A stretch of 64,000 nucleotides of DNA, taken from NCBI GenBank assembly GCA_030697205.1, contig JAUYQP010000030.1, positions 49,958-113,957 of the forward strand. Direction: 5' to 3'. This DNA is from Mycobacteriales bacterium (lineage in GTDB: Bacteria > Actinomycetota > Actinomycetes > Mycobacteriales > SCTD01). The notes under the pieces are model-generated. The model did not search any database. It worked only from the letters and a program-made list of their open reading frames with translations, and was not told the origin of the DNA. Shown here in pieces: positions 7,949 through 16,537 of the stretch (positions are counted from its first letter, which is position 1; every line of letters starts with the position of its first letter). A program made the translations under genes and the position numbers.

Positions 7949-10231
7949 ATGAGCGAGCAGACCGCAGGGGAGCCGTCGGGACCGGTGGTCGGCAGGACGG
8001 TGGCGGGCAGTCGGCCGCACTGGCCGGAGCGGCCGCGCCCCCGGCGTACCCCTGGTGCCACCAACGTCGTGGTCGTGCTCGCCGACGACCTCGGCTTCGC
8101 CGACCTCGGCTGCTACGGCTCGGAGATCGCGACGCCGCACCTCGACCGGTTGGCGGCGGAGGGGCTGCGGTTCACCGGTTTCCACGTCACGCCGATGTGC
8201 TCGCCGACCCGCGCCGCGCTGCTCACCGGGCGCGACCCGCACAGCGTCGGGGTCGGCCACGTCGCGCACTCCGACAGCGGCTTCCCGGGCTACGCGATGG
8301 AGCTCGCCGGTGACGTCGCGACCCTCGCGGAGGTGCTGCGCGACGCGGGGTGGTCGACGCTCATGGCCGGCAAGTGGCACCTCGCGAAGGACAGCGACTG
8401 CGGCGACGCGGGGCCACGCCACTCCTGGCCGTGCCAGCGCGGCTTCGACCGCTTCTACGGCTTCCTCGACGGCTTCACCAACCTGCACCACCCGCATCGG
8501 CTGGTCCGCGACAACAGCCCCGTGGAGGTCGACGCGTACCCCGAGGGCTACCACCTCACCGACGACCTCACCGACCAGGCGATCGCGATGGTCAAGGCCG
8601 CCAAGGCGAGCGACCCGGGCAAGCCCTTCTTCCTCTACCTCGCCCACGGCGCCGTGCACGCGCCGCTGCACGCCGTCGCCGAGGACATCGCCCGCTACGC
8701 CGACCGCTACGGCAGCGGCTGGGACCAGCTGCGCGAGGAGCGCTTCGCCCGCCAGCGCGAGCTCGGTGTCGTCGAGCCGCACACCCAGCTCGCGCCCCGC
8801 AACCCCGAGCGCGGCGACGACGTGCCGCCCTGGGACGACCTCGCGCCCGAGCTGCAGCGGCTCTACGCCCGCTACATGGCCGTCTACGCCGCGATGGTCG
8901 ACCGGGTCGACCAGCAGTTCGGCCGGCTCCGCCAGGCCCTGGAGGACCTGGGGGAGTGGGACGACACGGTCGTGCTGTTCACCTCCGACAACGGCGCCTC
9001 GCGCGAGGGCGAGGCCGAGGGCACGACCGCCTACTACCAGCACCTGCTGGGGACGACCGACCTCGCCGCGGACCTCGCCCGCTTCGACGAGATCGGCGGG
9101 CCGACGACGACGCCGCACTACCCGCGCGGCTGGGCGATGGCCTCGGGCACCCCGTTCCGGCTCTACAAGATCAACACCCACGCCGGTGGGCACTCGGTCC
9201 CGATGGTCCTCAAGGCCCCGGGTGCCCCGGACCCCGGCGGGATCCGCCGGCAGTGGCAGCACGTCACCGACGTCCTGCCGACCGTCCTCGAGCTGCTCGG
9301 CGTCACCCCACCGCAGGAGCGGGGAGGTACGACGCTCCGGCCTCCCACCGGGACGTCGTTCGCCCCGGTGATCGCGTCCGCGTCGACGGCGTCGACCCAC
9401 CCCGAGCAGCTGTTCGAGATGGTCGGCCACCGCGGCTACTACCGCGACGGCTGGGAGGTCGTCACCCGCCACCGTCCGCTCACCGCCTTCACCGACGACG
9501 AGTGGGAGCTCTACGACCTCACCACCGACCCCACCGAGCTGCGCGACCTCTCGGCCGAGCACCCCGAGCGGCGGCAGGAGCTCATCGACGCGTGGGAGGC
9601 GGGGGCGCGGGCCGGGCAGGTCTACCCGCTCGACGAGGGCTCCGGCGTGAAGTTCCTGCAGCGCCCGGAGCGGTCCGCGGTCTTCTCCGAGCCGGTCCGA
9701 CTGCTGCCGGGCACGCCGACGCTGGAGCGCTGGCGGTCGCAGCAGCTCATCGCCAACCGCGCGTTCACCGTCACCGTCGAGGTCGACGAGCCGGGGGAGG
9801 GGGTGCTCGTCGCCCACGGCGACCAGGGCGGCGGCTACGTCCTCTACGTCCTCGACGGTGTGCTGCGGCTGGCCCACAACGACGGTCGCGGCCGGTTGCG
9901 GGTCGTCGAGGGCGGCGCTCCCGGTGAGGTCTGCGAGGCCCGCTTCACCGCGCCCGGCGGCGGGACCTGGTCGGTCGCGCTCGTCGTCGACGGCGAGGAG
10001 CGGGGCAGTGCCGACGGCCTGCCGCTGCTCTACCCGATGGCGCCCTTCGAGGGCATCGACGTCGGCATCGACCGCCGGTCACCGGTGTCGTGGGAGCTGT
10101 CCCAGGCGCACGGGCCCTTCCCGTTCAGCGGCCGGCTGCGCGCCGTCACCTACGAGCCGGGCGCGCACGCCCCCGACTCGCCGGTCGCCATGCTGCCGAT
10201 GCTGCGCGACCTCGGCGCCCGCTTCGAGTGA
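7949..10231 (+). CDS. Arylsulfatase-type sulfatase (C-type, formylglycine)
   Basis: A 760-residue member of the alkaline-phosphatase superfamily that hydrolyses sulfate esters. Visible are the metal-binding D46/D47 in VLADDLGFADLGCYG, the sulfatase signature CSPTRAALLTGR with C84 as the residue converted to formylglycine, a second metal segment FTSDNGA, and a C-terminal region of about 200 residues with a beta-rich accessory domain. No signal peptide is seen, so it looks cytoplasmic. It needs a formylglycine-generating enzyme, and none is in this window. ATG 7949 follows a TAGCGT box (7935-7940) by 8 nt. A strong terminator follows. Confidence 0.95.
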   Translation: MSEQTAGEPSGPVVGRTVAGSRPHWPERPRPRRTPGATNVVVVLADDLGFADLGCYGSEIATPHLDRLAAEGLRFTGFHVTPMCSPTRAALLTGRDPHSVGVGHVAHSDSGFPGYAMELAGDVATLAEVLRDAGWSTLMAGKWHLAKDSDCGDAGPRHSWPCQRGFDRFYGFLDGFTNLHHPHRLVRDNSPVEVDAYPEGYHLTDDLTDQAIAMVKAAKASDPGKPFFLYLAHGAVHAPLHAVAEDIARYADRYGSGWDQLREERFARQRELGVVEPHTQLAPRNPERGDDVPPWDDLAPELQRLYARYMAVYAAMVDRVDQQFGRLRQALEDLGEWDDTVVLFTSDNGASREGEAEGTTAYYQHLLGTTDLAADLARFDEIGGPTTTPHYPRGWAMASGTPFRLYKINTHAGGHSVPMVLKAPGAPDPGGIRRQWQHVTDVLPTVLELLGVTPPQERGGTTLRPPTGTSFAPVIASASTASTHPEQLFEMVGHRGYYRDGWEVVTRHRPLTAFTDDEWELYDLTTDPTELRDLSAEHPERRQELIDAWEAGARAGQVYPLDEGSGVKFLQRPERSAVFSEPVRLLPGTPTLERWRSQQLIANRAFTVTVEVDEPGEGVLVAHGDQGGGYVLYVLDGVLRLAHNDGRGRLRVVEGGAPGEVCEARFTAPGGGTWSVALVVDGEERGSADGLPLLYPMAPFEGIDVGIDRRSPVSWELSQAHGPFPFSGRLRAVTYEPGAHAPDSPVAMLPMLRDLGARFE

Positions 10232-10253
10232 GCACCGAGTAGGCAGGCACGCA

Positions 10254-10285
10254 GAAGGGCCCCGGCGCGAACGCCGGGGCCCTTC
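10254..10285. terminator. Bidirectional terminator between sulfatase and cold-shock gene
   Basis: A perfect 14-bp stem (arms 10254-10267 and 10272-10285) with a CGAA tetraloop lies between the convergent ends of the sulfatase and csp genes. Being symmetrical, it can serve both. Confidence 0.85.
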
Positions 10286-10300
10286 GGTTGCGCGGTCTGA

Positions 10301-10504
10301 CTAGATCGCGCGGACGTTCTCCGCCTGCGGGCCCTTCTGGCCCTGGGTGATGTCGAACTCCACGCGCTGGTTCTCGTCGAGCGACTTGTAGCCGTCACCC
10401 TGGATAGCGCTGAAGTGGCAGAAGACGTCGGCGCCGCCGCCGTCCTGGGCGATGAACCCGAAGCCCTTCTCGGCGTTGAACCACTTGACGGTGCCCTGAG
10501 CCAT
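10301..10504 (-). CDS. Cold-shock protein (CspA family)
   Basis: A 67-residue OB-fold single-strand nucleic-acid binder acting as an RNA chaperone. RNP1 (KGFGFI) and RNP2 are visible; RNP2 reads VFCHF, with Cys where Val is common. Length and the [18 protein letters not shown] start are typical. A GAGGAG ribosome site lies 6-7 nt before the ATG. The upstream region contains a perfect hairpin (10529-10546) that would lie in a 5' untranslated leader, as is common for csp genes. It ends at a shared terminator with the sulfatase. Confidence 0.96.
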   Translation of the reverse strand: MAQGTVKWFNAEKGFGFIAQDGGGADVFCHFSAIQGDGYKSLDENQRVEFDITQGQKGPQAENVRAI

Positions 10505-10528
10505 GCTGATCTCCTCATACCTGGTGCA

Positions 10529-10546
10529 GCTCCGCGGTCGCGGAGC
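10529..10546 (-). promoter_or_regulatory. Hairpin in the csp 5' leader
   Basis: An 8-bp perfect inverted repeat (10529-10536 and 10539-10546) lies 25-42 nt before the csp start and is flanked by near-repeats of CTGGTGC. It would sit in the mRNA leader and could affect stability or cold-dependent translation. Confidence 0.4.
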
Positions 10547-10726
10547 CTGGTGCCACTAACAGCTAACGCGGCGTCCAGGACGAGCGAGAGTGCAAGCAAC
10601 TGCGCACAGGCTACCCGTCAGAGGGGCGATCCGTACACAGTCAATGCGGCGCGTTGCGATCCGCACGTGATTCGGCCCTCAGCACAGCCGTGAAGGTGGC
10701 GCCCGCGCCAGGTGCCGCGAGCCGGG

Positions 10727-11245
10727 TCATCGGACCATCCGGAGGTACGGCCCTGCGTAAGAGGCAGCCGCTTCGTCCGCAGCCGCCTGCGCGAAACCGA
10801 GGCGGCGGAGCAGCCGTAGGGACGCCTCGTTGCCGGGCAGGACGTCGGCGGTGAGCCGGGTGACCCCGGGCTGGGCCGCGGCCCAGGTGCACAGCACCGC
10901 GACGGCCTCCGTGCCGAGGCCCTGACCGCGGGCCGACGGGGCGAGCCCGTAGCCGATCTCCACGTCACCGCCGGGTGCCGGCCCGCCGAGCCAGCCGCAG
11001 TCACCGACGACCGTCCCGTCCCGCGGGCTCCCGAGCACGACGAGCCAACCGCCGTCGTCACCGGGAGCGCCGTACTCGGCCAGGGGTCGCAGCGCGTCGG
11101 GGGTGTCGGCGTGCGGCCAGTCCGGCGCCGCCGTCAGGGGAGCGAGCGCGGCGTCGAGGCCCTGGCCGGCCAGCACGGCGTACGCGACGGCGTGGCTGAC
11201 GGGCACGAGCGAGACCCGCTCGCTGGACAGGACCGGCAGGCTCAC
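10727..11245 (-). CDS. GNAT-family (RimJ/RimL-type) N-acetyltransferase
   Basis: A 172-residue acetyl-CoA-dependent acyltransferase. The CoA-binding motif A is visible as YGLAPSARGQGLGTEAV (R-G-Q-G-L-G), with the downstream strand RLTADVLPGNEASLRLLRRLGF typical of the RimL group that acetylates ribosomal-protein N-termini or small amines. The acceptor is unknown. It starts 7 nt after the RNase D stop, so both probably share a transcript from the leaderless promoter of rnd. Confidence 0.87.
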   Translation of the reverse strand: MSLPVLSSERVSLVPVSHAVAYAVLAGQGLDAALAPLTAAPDWPHADTPDALRPLAEYGAPGDDGGWLVVLGSPRDGTVVGDCGWLGGPAPGGDVEIGYGLAPSARGQGLGTEAVAVLCTWAAAQPGVTRLTADVLPGNEASLRLLRRLGFAQAAADEAAASYAGPYLRMVR

Positions 11246-11252
11246 GCCTGCG

Positions 11253-12614
11253 TCACGGCGCCGGGCGCTCGGTGTCGGTGGCGTCGGCGTCGGTGTCGTC
11301 GGTGGCAGGGGTGGGACTGGCTGCGGGCGGTGGGAGCAGCGCGTCGGCGAGCGGGCCGGCGACCAGCGCGACCTGCCAGGCCCGGGCGCCGGAGGCGGTG
11401 AGCGCGGCGGCGACCGATGCTGGCGTCACGTCGGCCGGGGGCTGCCAGGCGAGCCGGCGGACCGCGTCGGGCTGCGCGAGGTTCTCGGCCGGGATGCGGT
11501 GCTGCTCGGTCAGGGTGGCGTTGGCGGCGCGGGCGGCGGCGAGCCGACGGGCGGCGACCGGGTCGCGCTCGGCCCAGCGGTTGGGCGGCGGCGGTCCGTC
11601 GCCGGTCGGCACCGGCAGCGGCAGCTCGCTCTCAGGGAGCTGCGTGGCCGACCGCAGCGCGGCGAACCACGTGTCGACGTGGCGGCGGGTCGAGCGGCCG
11701 CCGAAGACGGGGACCTCGAGCAGGTCGGCTGAGGTCGCGGGCGCCGCGGCGACGGCCGCGACGATCGCCGAGTCGGGCAGCACGCGACCGGGGGCGACGT
11801 CGCGGCGGCGGGCCATCGCGTCGCGGACCTCCCACATCGCGCGCACCCCCGCGAGCTGGCGGCGGCTGCGCAGCTTGTGCATCCCTGACGTGCGGCGCCA
11901 CGGGTCCTGGCGCGGTCCCGGCGCGGGGGCGCGTCGTACCGCCTCGAACTCCTCGTGGGCCCAGGCGAGCTTGCCCTGCTCCTCGAGCTCGGCCTCGAGC
12001 TCGTCGCGCAGCTCGAGCAGCACCTCGACGTCGAGCGCGGCGTAGACGAGCCACGACTCGGGCAGCGGGCGCGTCGACCAGTCCGCGGCGCTGTGGCCCT
12101 TCTCCAGGCGCAGGCCGAGGACGTTCTCGACCATGGCGCCGAGGCCGACCCGCTCGAAGCCCGCGATCCGACCGGCGAGCTCGGTGTCGAAGACCCGCGG
12201 CGGGACCATCCCAATCTCGTCGAGGCAGGCGAGGTCCTGCGACGCGGCGTGCAGGACCCACTCGCAGTCCTGCAGGACGTCGGACAGCGTCGACAGGTCG
12301 GGGCAGCCGATCGGGTCGATCAGCGCCGAGCCGCTGCCGGCGCGACGGAGCTGGACGAGGTAGGCGCGCTGGGAGTAGCGGTAGCCGGACGCGCGCTCAG
12401 CGTCGACGGCGACCGGACCGGTGCCGGCTGCGAAGCGGGCGACGACCTCGGCGAGGGCCGCGCCGGTCTCGGTGACCGGGGGGACCCCCTCGCGGGGGAC
12501 GAGCAGGGCGGTGGGCTCGGGGGCGCTCCCGGGGGTGCCATCGGGAGCACCGGCACCGGAGGGGTCGTCTGAGCCGGTCACCCCCCCTTCGTGACCCGGC
12601 AGGGTCGTCGTCAC
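11253..12614 (-). CDS. rnd: Ribonuclease D with HRDC domain
   Basis: A 3'-5' exoribonuclease of the DEDDy class, 453 aa. Exo I residues D71/E73 lie in AVDAERA, Exo II in HAASQDLACLDE, and Exo III in YAALDVEVLLEL. An HRDC-like helical domain follows (around MHKLRSRRQLAGVRAMWE) and a second, weaker helical repeat lies near the end, with an acidic tail. The first 60 residues are a low-complexity extension. GTG 12614 follows TACTCT (12622-12627) by 7 nt, suggesting a leaderless transcript. In many actinobacteria this gene sits near dxs and hemE, as it does here. Confidence 0.92.
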   Translation of the reverse strand: MTTTLPGHEGGVTGSDDPSGAGAPDGTPGSAPEPTALLVPREGVPPVTETGAALAEVVARFAAGTGPVAVDAERASGYRYSQRAYLVQLRRAGSGSALIDPIGCPDLSTLSDVLQDCEWVLHAASQDLACLDEIGMVPPRVFDTELAGRIAGFERVGLGAMVENVLGLRLEKGHSAADWSTRPLPESWLVYAALDVEVLLELRDELEAELEEQGKLAWAHEEFEAVRRAPAPGPRQDPWRRTSGMHKLRSRRQLAGVRAMWEVRDAMARRRDVAPGRVLPDSAIVAAVAAAPATSADLLEVPVFGGRSTRRHVDTWFAALRSATQLPESELPLPVPTGDGPPPPNRWAERDPVAARRLAAARAANATLTEQHRIPAENLAQPDAVRRLAWQPPADVTPASVAAALTASGARAWQVALVAGPLADALLPPPAASPTPATDDTDADATDTERPAP

Positions 12615-12704
12615 ACAGGAGAGAGTACGGCGAAACGACGACCGCCGTGGGCGTTTCGCCCGCGTCGGGGGTGTTGCGGTGGCGCTGCTGCCCGAATGGT
12701 CCAG

Positions 12705-13433
12705 TTAGCGGATGACGCCGGCGCGCATCGCGAGCGCGACCATCTCGGCGCGGTCGCCGGTGCCGAGCTTGCGGGCGATCCGGGCGAGGTGGGACTTCAC
12801 GGTCAGCGCGGACAGGCCGAGCTCGTCACCGATCTGCTTGTTGCTCTGGCCGTCGGCGACGAGGCGCAGGACCTCGACCTCGCGGCCGGAGAGCTCGGAG
12901 ACGCCGCTGTCGACCGGACCGCCGCGCAGACCGGCAGCGAGCAGCGAGGCGACCGACGGGTCGGCGTAGACGCCGCCGTCGAGGACCCGGCGCACGCCGT
13001 CGGCGACGACGACGGGGGAGGCGGACTTGAGCAGGTAGCCCTGGGCGCCGGCGACGAAGGCCGCACGCACGCTGTAGGGGTCGTCGGCCGCGGACAGCAC
13101 GACGAGGCGCTGCCAGCCGGCGGCGCGCAGGTCGGCGAGCAGGTCGAGGCCGGAGCCGTCGGGCAGGCCGAGGTCGAGCACGCAGAGCTCACGCGGGCCG
13201 GAGAGGTTGGCGCGGGCGCGGGCCTCGCCGATCGTGGCGGCCTCGACGACCTCACGGGCACCCATCATCCGCAGCCGGTTGACCATCGACTCCCGCACGA
13301 GCGGGTGGTCGTCGACGACCATGGCGCTGAAGCCGGGCGTCTCTGTCGCCGTAGCGGAGCTCCCGGCCTGCGCCGGGATGCTCTCGATCGCGCTCTCAAG
13401 ACCGGCTGCCACCGCGTCCTCCACCTCAGTCAC
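12705..13433 (-). CDS. NarL/LuxR-family response regulator
   Basis: A 242-residue two-component regulator. An unusual N-terminal extension of about 37 residues precedes the receiver domain (D41/D42 acidic pair, phospho-acceptor D87 in CVLDLGLP, S114, K136). A C-terminal LuxR HTH (about 175-242) shows LSGREVEVLRLVADGQSNKQIG and LTVKSHLARI. GTG 13433 is chosen for its GGGAAGGA ribosome site; starting nearer the receiver (Met at about residue 38) is possible. It diverges from the subtilase-membrane-kinase operon, and the NarL-type kinase at 16538 is its probable partner. Confidence 0.92.
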   Translation of the reverse strand: MTEVEDAVAAGLESAIESIPAQAGSSATATETPGFSAMVVDDHPLVRESMVNRLRMMGAREVVEAATIGEARARANLSGPRELCVLDLGLPDGSGLDLLADLRAAGWQRLVVLSAADDPYSVRAAFVAGAQGYLLKSASPVVVADGVRRVLDGGVYADPSVASLLAAGLRGGPVDSGVSELSGREVEVLRLVADGQSNKQIGDELGLSALTVKSHLARIARKLGTGDRAEMVALAMRAGVIR

Positions 13434-13689
13434 GTCCTTCCCGGCGAGCGAACGTGCCGCTCCGGTTCGACAACTGCTTCGGCGCGTGGACGACTGTGCT
13501 GTAGCCCGACCGCCGCGCAACCTCGTGGCCCGCTGCTCCGACCGGCGCAACGCCACGCCCACTGCTCCGTTCGGGCGGTTGTGAGGGCTGGTGCTGAAGT
13601 AGCGCTCCGCGCATGCCGACCCCCTCAACACGGCCCACCCCTCGGGGCTGTCGCGCCCCTGCGCGCCCCTCACCGCACCGGAGGCACCC

Positions 13690-15120
13690 TTGACCCGTAC
13701 CGGCCGCCCCACCGTCGTCCCCGCGCTCGCCGTGGCGGGCTGCCTCGCGGCGTCGCTGCAGGTCGTGGCGGTCGGGCCCGCGCTGGCTGCGGTCGTGTCG
13801 TACTCGGGCGCGCTGCCCGTGGTCGCGGGCGTCGAGGTCGTCGACCGCTTCCCGGCGGTGGGTGCCGCCCTCGTCCGCGGTGACGCCGGCGCCCTCTCGC
13901 GGCTGGCCCGCTCGGCCGGGGTGCGGGGGATCTCACCCGACGCACCGGTGACGATGGCCGGGTCCAAGGCGGCGACCCGCGACGGCGGTGGTGTCTACGC
14001 CAGCGAGGGGCTCGACGGGCAGGCCGGCTCGCCGCACGCCGGACGAGGGGTCCGGGTCGCGGTGGTCGACACGGGCGTGTCCGACTCCTCCGTCCTCAGC
14101 CGGGCGGACGGGCGGCTCGTGGACGCTGCCGACACCTCGGCGGTCGGTGACGGCGGCGAGGTCCGCACCGAGGGCCGCTTCACCGACGGCTTCGGCCACG
14201 GGACCTTCATGGCCTCGCTCATCGCGGGCGGCTCGGTGGACGGCAAGGGCCCCCGCACCGGCGTCGCACCGGGCGCGCAGGTCCTCGTCGTGCGGGTGTC
14301 CCGCCCCGACGGGACGAGCTCGCTGTCGAAGGTCGTCGCCGGCCTCGACTGGCTCGCGGCCCACCCGTCGCGCGTCGACGTCGCCAACCTGTCCTTCGCA
14401 CACACCAGGCCGATGGAGGCCTACGGAGCCGACCCGCTGACCGACGCGGTCGAGCGGGTCCGCGACGCCGGCGTCACCGTGGTCGTGGCCGCGGGCAACA
14501 CCCCGGACGAGGTCGGCGACCCCGGCTTCCTCCCGCGCGCACTGACGGTGGGGGCCGCCGACCTCACGGACACGCGCGCCTCCGTCGCGTCGTTCAGCGG
14601 GTCTGCGACGATCCACGGTGTCCGCAAGCCGGACGTCGTCGCGAGCGGGGTGGGGGTCCTGGGCGTGCTGCCTGCTGACTCGGTCATCGCGCGCTCCTCG
14701 ACGTCCACGCGCACCGACGGCCTGTGGAAGGGCAGCGGCACCAGCCAGGCCACGGCCGTCACGAGCGGTCTCGCTGCGCTGCTGCTCGCGCGCCACCCGT
14801 CGGCGACGCCGGCGCAGGTCAAGGCGTCGCTGCGCGCGGCGGCCGACGACCTCGAGGGACGTCGCGACGGCGCCGGTCTCGTCTCCACCACGACCCGGCT
14901 CGTCAGCGGCCCCGACGGCGAGGCGCTCGACGGCTCCGGCGACGACCTGACGGGCGAGGGCTCCTTCCAGGCCAGCACCTGGGGTGCGAGCTCCTGGGGC
15001 GCGAGTTCCTGGGGCGCGAGCACCTGGGCGCGCGCGAGCACGTGGGCGGCCAGCACCTGGGCCGCGAGCACCTGGGCCACGGGTCGCTTCCGTCCCGCCG
15101 ACGACAGCGACGCCTCATGA
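13690..15120 (+). CDS. Secreted S8 (subtilisin-like) protease with Trp-rich repeat tail
   Basis: A 476-residue serine protease with signal peptide (about 1-33), a short prodomain-like segment, and the catalytic triad D127 (VVDTGVS), H170 (GHGTFMA) and S352 in GTSQAT. The serine motif differs from the usual GTSMAxP: Gln replaces Met and no Pro follows. The oxyanion Asn lies in VVAAGNTPDE. The last 45 residues hold seven Trp in tandem A-S-S/T-W units (about 428-466), a possible carbohydrate- or wall-binding tail. The start is TTG, with GGAGG upstream at good spacing. The stop overlaps the next ATG (ATGA), so the protease is co-translated with the membrane protein. Confidence 0.93.
   Translation: MTRTGRPTVVPALAVAGCLAASLQVVAVGPALAAVVSYSGALPVVAGVEVVDRFPAVGAALVRGDAGALSRLARSAGVRGISPDAPVTMAGSKAATRDGGGVYASEGLDGQAGSPHAGRGVRVAVVDTGVSDSSVLSRADGRLVDAADTSAVGDGGEVRTEGRFTDGFGHGTFMASLIAGGSVDGKGPRTGVAPGAQVLVVRVSRPDGTSSLSKVVAGLDWLAAHPSRVDVANLSFAHTRPMEAYGADPLTDAVERVRDAGVTVVVAAGNTPDEVGDPGFLPRALTVGAADLTDTRASVASFSGSATIHGVRKPDVVASGVGVLGVLPADSVIARSSTSTRTDGLWKGSGTSQATAVTSGLAALLLARHPSATPAQVKASLRAAADDLEGRRDGAGLVSTTTRLVSGPDGEALDGSGDDLTGEGSFQASTWGASSWGASSWGASTWARASTWAASTWAASTWATGRFRPADDSDAS
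14971..15081 (+). repeat. Coding tandem repeats encoding A-S-S/T-W units
   Basis: Seven imperfect 12-18 bp units encode the Trp-rich tail of the protease. Units two to four are almost identical at the DNA level, so copy number may vary by slippage. Confidence 0.8.
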
Positions 15121-16529
15121 CGGCGAAGGACCCCTTGCGCGTCCTCCGCGCAGTCGCCGCGGGCTGCCTGGCGGTGGCTGCCGTCGTGGCGCCGATGCTC
15201 GGCTGGGGCGACGTCACGTGGTGGGCGGTTCCCGCTCTGGCCGTCGCGGTCGCGATGTCGGAGAGCGCCGTCGTCTACCTCACCTTCGGGCGGCAGCGCT
15301 GGCAGTTCTCACTGACCGAAGCGGCGATCGGTGTCGCCTGGGTCGTCAGCACCGGCGCATGGACCGTGGTGGCTGCCGTCGTCGGCGTCGCCGCCGCGCA
15401 GGCGCTGCGCCAGCAGCCCCGGCTCAAGCTCGTCTTCAACTCCGCGACCTTCGCGGTCGCCACCTCTGCGGGGTCGGCGGTCGCCAGTGCGCTCGGCGGG
15501 GGCATCTACGGCGCGTCGCTCGGGATGGTGGCCTTCTGGCTGCTCAACCACGGCCTCGTGGCGCTCGCGGTCGCCCTCACCAGCAGGCGCAGCGTCGTAG
15601 GGCTGCTGCTGTCGTCGGCACCCATGTCGCTCGTGCACACCGCCGGCAACTCCTCGATCGGGCTGCTGGCGGCCTTCCTCGCCATGGAGGCGCCGCTCGG
15701 GCTGCTCGGCCTGCTCGTGCCGCTGGCGCTGCTGTGGACCTCCTACGACCAGCAGACCCGGCGCAGCGCGGAGGCCGGGCTGTTCGCCGAGCTCGCCCGT
15801 GGGCAGGAGCAGGCCACCGGCCGCTCCGCCGACGTCTCCGCCCAGGTCGTCGTCACCGCGGCCGCCCGGCTGCTCGGCGGTGCCGACGTCGAGATGGTGC
15901 TGCTCGCCGCCGACGGGCCGGTCCGCTACGCCGGTGACGAGACCGGGGTCACGCAACGCAGACGGGTCGTCGCCGACGCCTTCGACGAGCCCTGGGTCCT
16001 GCGTGCCCTCGGCGAGCGCGGGGTCGCCTCGGGCAGCGACGACGGCAGGCCGTTCGTGTCCGCCGTGCTCGGCCAGGCGGACTCCCCGCTCGCCGTGCTG
16101 CGCGCCTGTCGGCCGCGCGGTGCCGCCGGCTTCGGTCGTCGCGAGGTGCGACTCGCCCAGGTCCTCGTCGGACAGGCCGAGGCGTGGCTGTCTGTCGCGG
16201 AGCTGTCCACCCGCCAGCGCCTCGTCGAGGAGCAGGTCGAGGCAGCCGGTGACTCCGCCCGCGCCCTGGGTGACCTCGGGGCCGCGACCGCCCCCGCCCT
16301 CACCGTCCTGCGCGAGTCCGCCGACCGGCTGGCCCGCCTCGCGGAGTCCTCCGGCGGGGTCGACGACATCGTCGAGGAGCTCCACCTCGTCGAGCGGGCG
16401 GTGGCCTCGCTCCTCGGCGCGATCGCCCTGGCCGCCGAGCCCGACCTGCTCGGGGGCGCGTCCGACACGGCGCTGCCCCCGCCGGTCCGCCCCGCGACGG
16501 ACTGGACCACGACCGGCGTGCTGCGGTAG
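15117..16529 (+). CDS. Polytopic membrane protein with GAF-like cytoplasmic domain
   Basis: A 470-residue protein. About the first 200 residues form six or seven hydrophobic helices (for example VVSTGAWTVVAAVVGVAAAQ). From about 215 to 365 the sequence resembles a GAF sensor domain (AAARLLGGADVEMVLLAADG then RREVRLAQVLVGQAEAWLSV), and the end is a predicted coiled helix. I see no kinase, cyclase or phosphodiesterase motif, so it looks like a sensory input unit without an output. It overlaps the protease stop by 4 nt and ends 8 nt before the kinase start. Inferred: it senses at the membrane and signals through the adjacent kinase. Confidence 0.7.
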   Translation: MTAKDPLRVLRAVAAGCLAVAAVVAPMLGWGDVTWWAVPALAVAVAMSESAVVYLTFGRQRWQFSLTEAAIGVAWVVSTGAWTVVAAVVGVAAAQALRQQPRLKLVFNSATFAVATSAGSAVASALGGGIYGASLGMVAFWLLNHGLVALAVALTSRRSVVGLLLSSAPMSLVHTAGNSSIGLLAAFLAMEAPLGLLGLLVPLALLWTSYDQQTRRSAEAGLFAELARGQEQATGRSADVSAQVVVTAAARLLGGADVEMVLLAADGPVRYAGDETGVTQRRRVVADAFDEPWVLRALGERGVASGSDDGRPFVSAVLGQADSPLAVLRACRPRGAAGFGRREVRLAQVLVGQAEAWLSVAELSTRQRLVEEQVEAAGDSARALGDLGAATAPALTVLRESADRLARLAESSGGVDDIVEELHLVERAVASLLGAIALAAEPDLLGGASDTALPPPVRPATDWTTTGVLR

Positions 16530-16537
16530 GCCGGGAC

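Noticed and set aside
7850..9877. 675-residue minus-strand open frame
   Set aside because: Antisense to the sulfatase, which has clear catalytic motifs on the plus strand.
14971..15081. CRISPR-like short tandem repeats
   Set aside because: The units are in frame and encode the Trp-rich tail of the protease; there are no spacers.
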